A stretch of DNA of 5,116 nucleotides from assembly GCA_051009015.1 (NCBI GenBank), contig JBPCWZ010000082.1, positions 1 to 5,116 of the forward strand, given 5' to 3'. This stretch comes from JAHRAH01 sp051009015. Its GTDB lineage: Bacteria > Pseudomonadota > Gammaproteobacteria > Tethybacterales > Persebacteraceae. The notes under the pieces are model-generated. The model saw nothing but the letters and a program-made list of their open reading frames with translations, ran no database searches and was not told the origin of the DNA. Positions 3,876 through 5,116 of the stretch are shown here, piece after piece (position 1 is the stretch's first letter; the number at the start of each line of letters is the position of its first letter). The position numbers and the translations under genes were made by a program.

Positions 3876-5116
3876 ATGGCAATGACGATTGACATAATGG
3901 CGGATAATGCGACAACGGCGGCGGATGGTTTTATCACGCCGATGGCAAGCGAATCCGCGCGGGCGGGCGAAGAGCGGACAAAAGCCGAATTCACCGGCAC
4001 GGCGGCGCAATACTTCCGCATCTGGATGGTTAATATGCTGCTGACGATTATCACGGTCGGTTTTTATTCCCCGTGGGCGAAAGTGCGCAACAAGCGTTAT
4101 TTTTACGGCAGCGCATGGCTGAGCGGCGCAAACTTTGAATATCACGCCAAACCTTTGGCGATACTGGTGGCGCGGCTGGTTTTGCTGGCGATGTTTGTTG
4201 CGATTCCGTATGGGGTGAGTATGGGCGACTTTCACAATATCGGCTATTTCCTGATATTGGCGGTTTTTCTGCCGTGGGCGCTGGTGCGCGGTTTGGCGTT
4301 TAACGCCCGCAACTCTTCTTTTGCCGGCATGCGATTCTCGTTCAAGTGCGATTTTGTGCCGATATATTTGATTTATTCGCCGGTGCTGATATTCAGCGGG
4401 CTGTTTTTTGACGCGTTTTTGCCCGATGGTTTTCTGCTGGATTTTCATTGGACGAAGATAGGGAAGAATATCTGGGCGGTTTGTACATTGTTGTTTTTGT
4501 TGTCATTGCCATTGCCGCTTTTGGTGCGCGCCTATCATTCCTACAAAGCGGGGCGGCACAAACTCGGCGGTTTGCGGTTTTATCTGCATAAGCCGCCTGT
4601 TTCGGGTTATTACGGCGCGCTAATTGTGCCGTTGCTTTGCGCGATGGGGATTGTCGTTTTGGTGGTGGGGCTGATGCTTTTCATAGCGTTTAAGTTAGGG
4701 TTTGACAAGCCGGGCGGAGGTATCACCGGGTATATCGGGTTTATCAACATCAGCACGGTGTTATTATCGGCGGTTGTTTTCGTGCAGTTTTCGCGGGCGG
4801 CGTTGCTTCGTTTGTTTTGGGGCAACTTGCGGGCGCGTAATGACAAGTTTGAGGGGCGTTTTGTTTGCGATATCAACATTTTGCATTTTGCCTTTCTCAT
4901 TTTGCTTGTTAATGTTGCGGCGGTTATTATGTCGCTGGGCTTGCTGCATCCGTGGGCGAAGATTCGCAAAACAAAATATCTTGTGCAGCACATTCACATT
5001 ATCGCCCCGACCGGCGCAATGTCATCTTTGGCGGCGCGCGAAGGCAAAAAGGAATTGCCGCTTGGCGAGGAGTTGGAAGTCGCCGAGGGTTTTGATTTTG
5101 ATGTGGGGTTGATATA
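3876..5116 (+). CDS. DUF898/YjgN-type multi-pass membrane protein, copy 2 (stop just outside window)
   Basis: The frame is open from ATG 3876, two bases after the stop of copy 1, to the window edge, giving 413 codons. The last two bases, TA, would complete a stop, because copy 1 ends VGLI-TAA and this one ends VGLI-TA. The protein is therefore probably complete but for one base. It keeps the same blocks: FTGTAAQYFRIWMVNMLLTI (39-58), FYSPWAKVRNKRYFYG (63-78), KAGRHKLGGLRFYLHKPPVS (224-243), LRARNDKFEGRFVCDI (318-333), HPWAKIRKTKY (358-368) and the tail GEELEVAEGFDFDVGLI (397-413). Regions around residues 107-130, 168-212 and 250-305 differ from copy 1 in sequence but stay hydrophobic. ATG 3882 and ATG 3897 are alternative starts, and the last aligns with the GTG of copy 1. 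No clear Shine-Dalgarno is present, so re-initiation after copy 1 is likely. Function is unknown. Confidence 0.85.
   Translation, partial: MAMTIDIMADNATTAADGFITPMASESARAGEERTKAEFTGTAAQYFRIWMVNMLLTIITVGFYSPWAKVRNKRYFYGSAWLSGANFEYHAKPLAILVARLVLLAMFVAIPYGVSMGDFHNIGYFLILAVFLPWALVRGLAFNARNSSFAGMRFSFKCDFVPIYLIYSPVLIFSGLFFDAFLPDGFLLDFHWTKIGKNIWAVCTLLFLLSLPLPLLVRAYHSYKAGRHKLGGLRFYLHKPPVSGYYGALIVPLLCAMGIVVLVVGLMLFIAFKLGFDKPGGGITGYIGFINISTVLLSAVVFVQFSRAALLRLFWGNLRARNDKFEGRFVCDINILHFAFLILLVNVAAVIMSLGLLHPWAKIRKTKYLVQHIHIIAPTGAMSSLAAREGKKELPLGEELEVAEGFDFDVGLI
4134..4190 (+). repeat. 57-bp perfect direct repeat, copy 2 (inside DUF898 copy 2)
   Basis: Exact partner of 2869-2925 at an offset of 1265 bp. It is flanked by diverged sequence on both sides: the first mismatches are C4133 versus T2868 and A4191 versus G2926. 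Such an island could also serve as a substrate for recombination that deletes one paralogue. Confidence 0.9.

Noticed and set aside
3750..4448. Long minus-strand frame (232 codons) opposite the DUF898 pair
   Set aside because: Its product is rich in Arg, Gln and His as expected for the antisense of membrane-protein codons. It spans the junction of two genes and resembles no family. Frames of this kind also lie opposite copy 1.
4702..5112. Plus-strand frame of 136 codons inside DUF898 copy 2
   Set aside because: It is an out-of-frame shadow of copy 2, and similar shadows occur in copy 1 because of the duplication. The true frame from 3876 is open and matches its paralogue.

Overview
The window looks like a chromosomal segment of a proteobacterium, probably gamma or beta. 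The protein families, the moderate GC content, the dense gene packing and an IS remnant point that way, but nothing in the sequence fixes genus or species. No tRNA, rRNA, CRISPR array or replication origin was seen.

Left part (1-896). The 3' end of a glutaryl-CoA dehydrogenase gene (gcdH, plus strand) enters from the left edge. It is followed by a possible 41-residue membrane or secreted peptide and then a broken ankyrin-repeat gene. That gene is interrupted after one repeat by a 5'-terminal remnant of an IS481-like transposase on the minus strand. This remnant keeps its GTG start, its Shine-Dalgarno and its helix-turn-helix but has lost the whole catalytic part. The stretch is a degraded insertion scar.

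Middle (897-2189). A complete argE (N-acetylornithine deacetylase, M20 peptidase family) lies on the minus strand. It is transcribed divergently from the next genes across a 90-bp intergenic region rich in short palindromes. One palindrome has a perfect TATAAT in its loop.

Right part (2190-5116). A plus-strand, tightly packed gene set contains a 154-residue two-CBS-domain protein, then two tandem paralogous multi-pass membrane proteins of the DUF898/YjgN type. Gaps between these genes are 4 bp and 2 bp. The second paralogue runs to the window edge, and its stop codon most likely begins at 5115. The two paralogues share a 57-bp perfect nucleotide tract and near-identical N- and C-terminal blocks, while their other loops and helices differ, so they look like a fairly recent or gene-converted duplication. 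Each protein appears to be built from about five repeats of a PW-x-x-VR-type motif at the membrane edge.

Functional reading: gcdH (lysine/tryptophan catabolism) and argE (arginine synthesis) are unlinked metabolic genes. The CBS plus double-DUF898 cluster is the part without a known job. A nucleotide-sensing soluble protein acting with two paired membrane proteins is a reasonable but untested inference.
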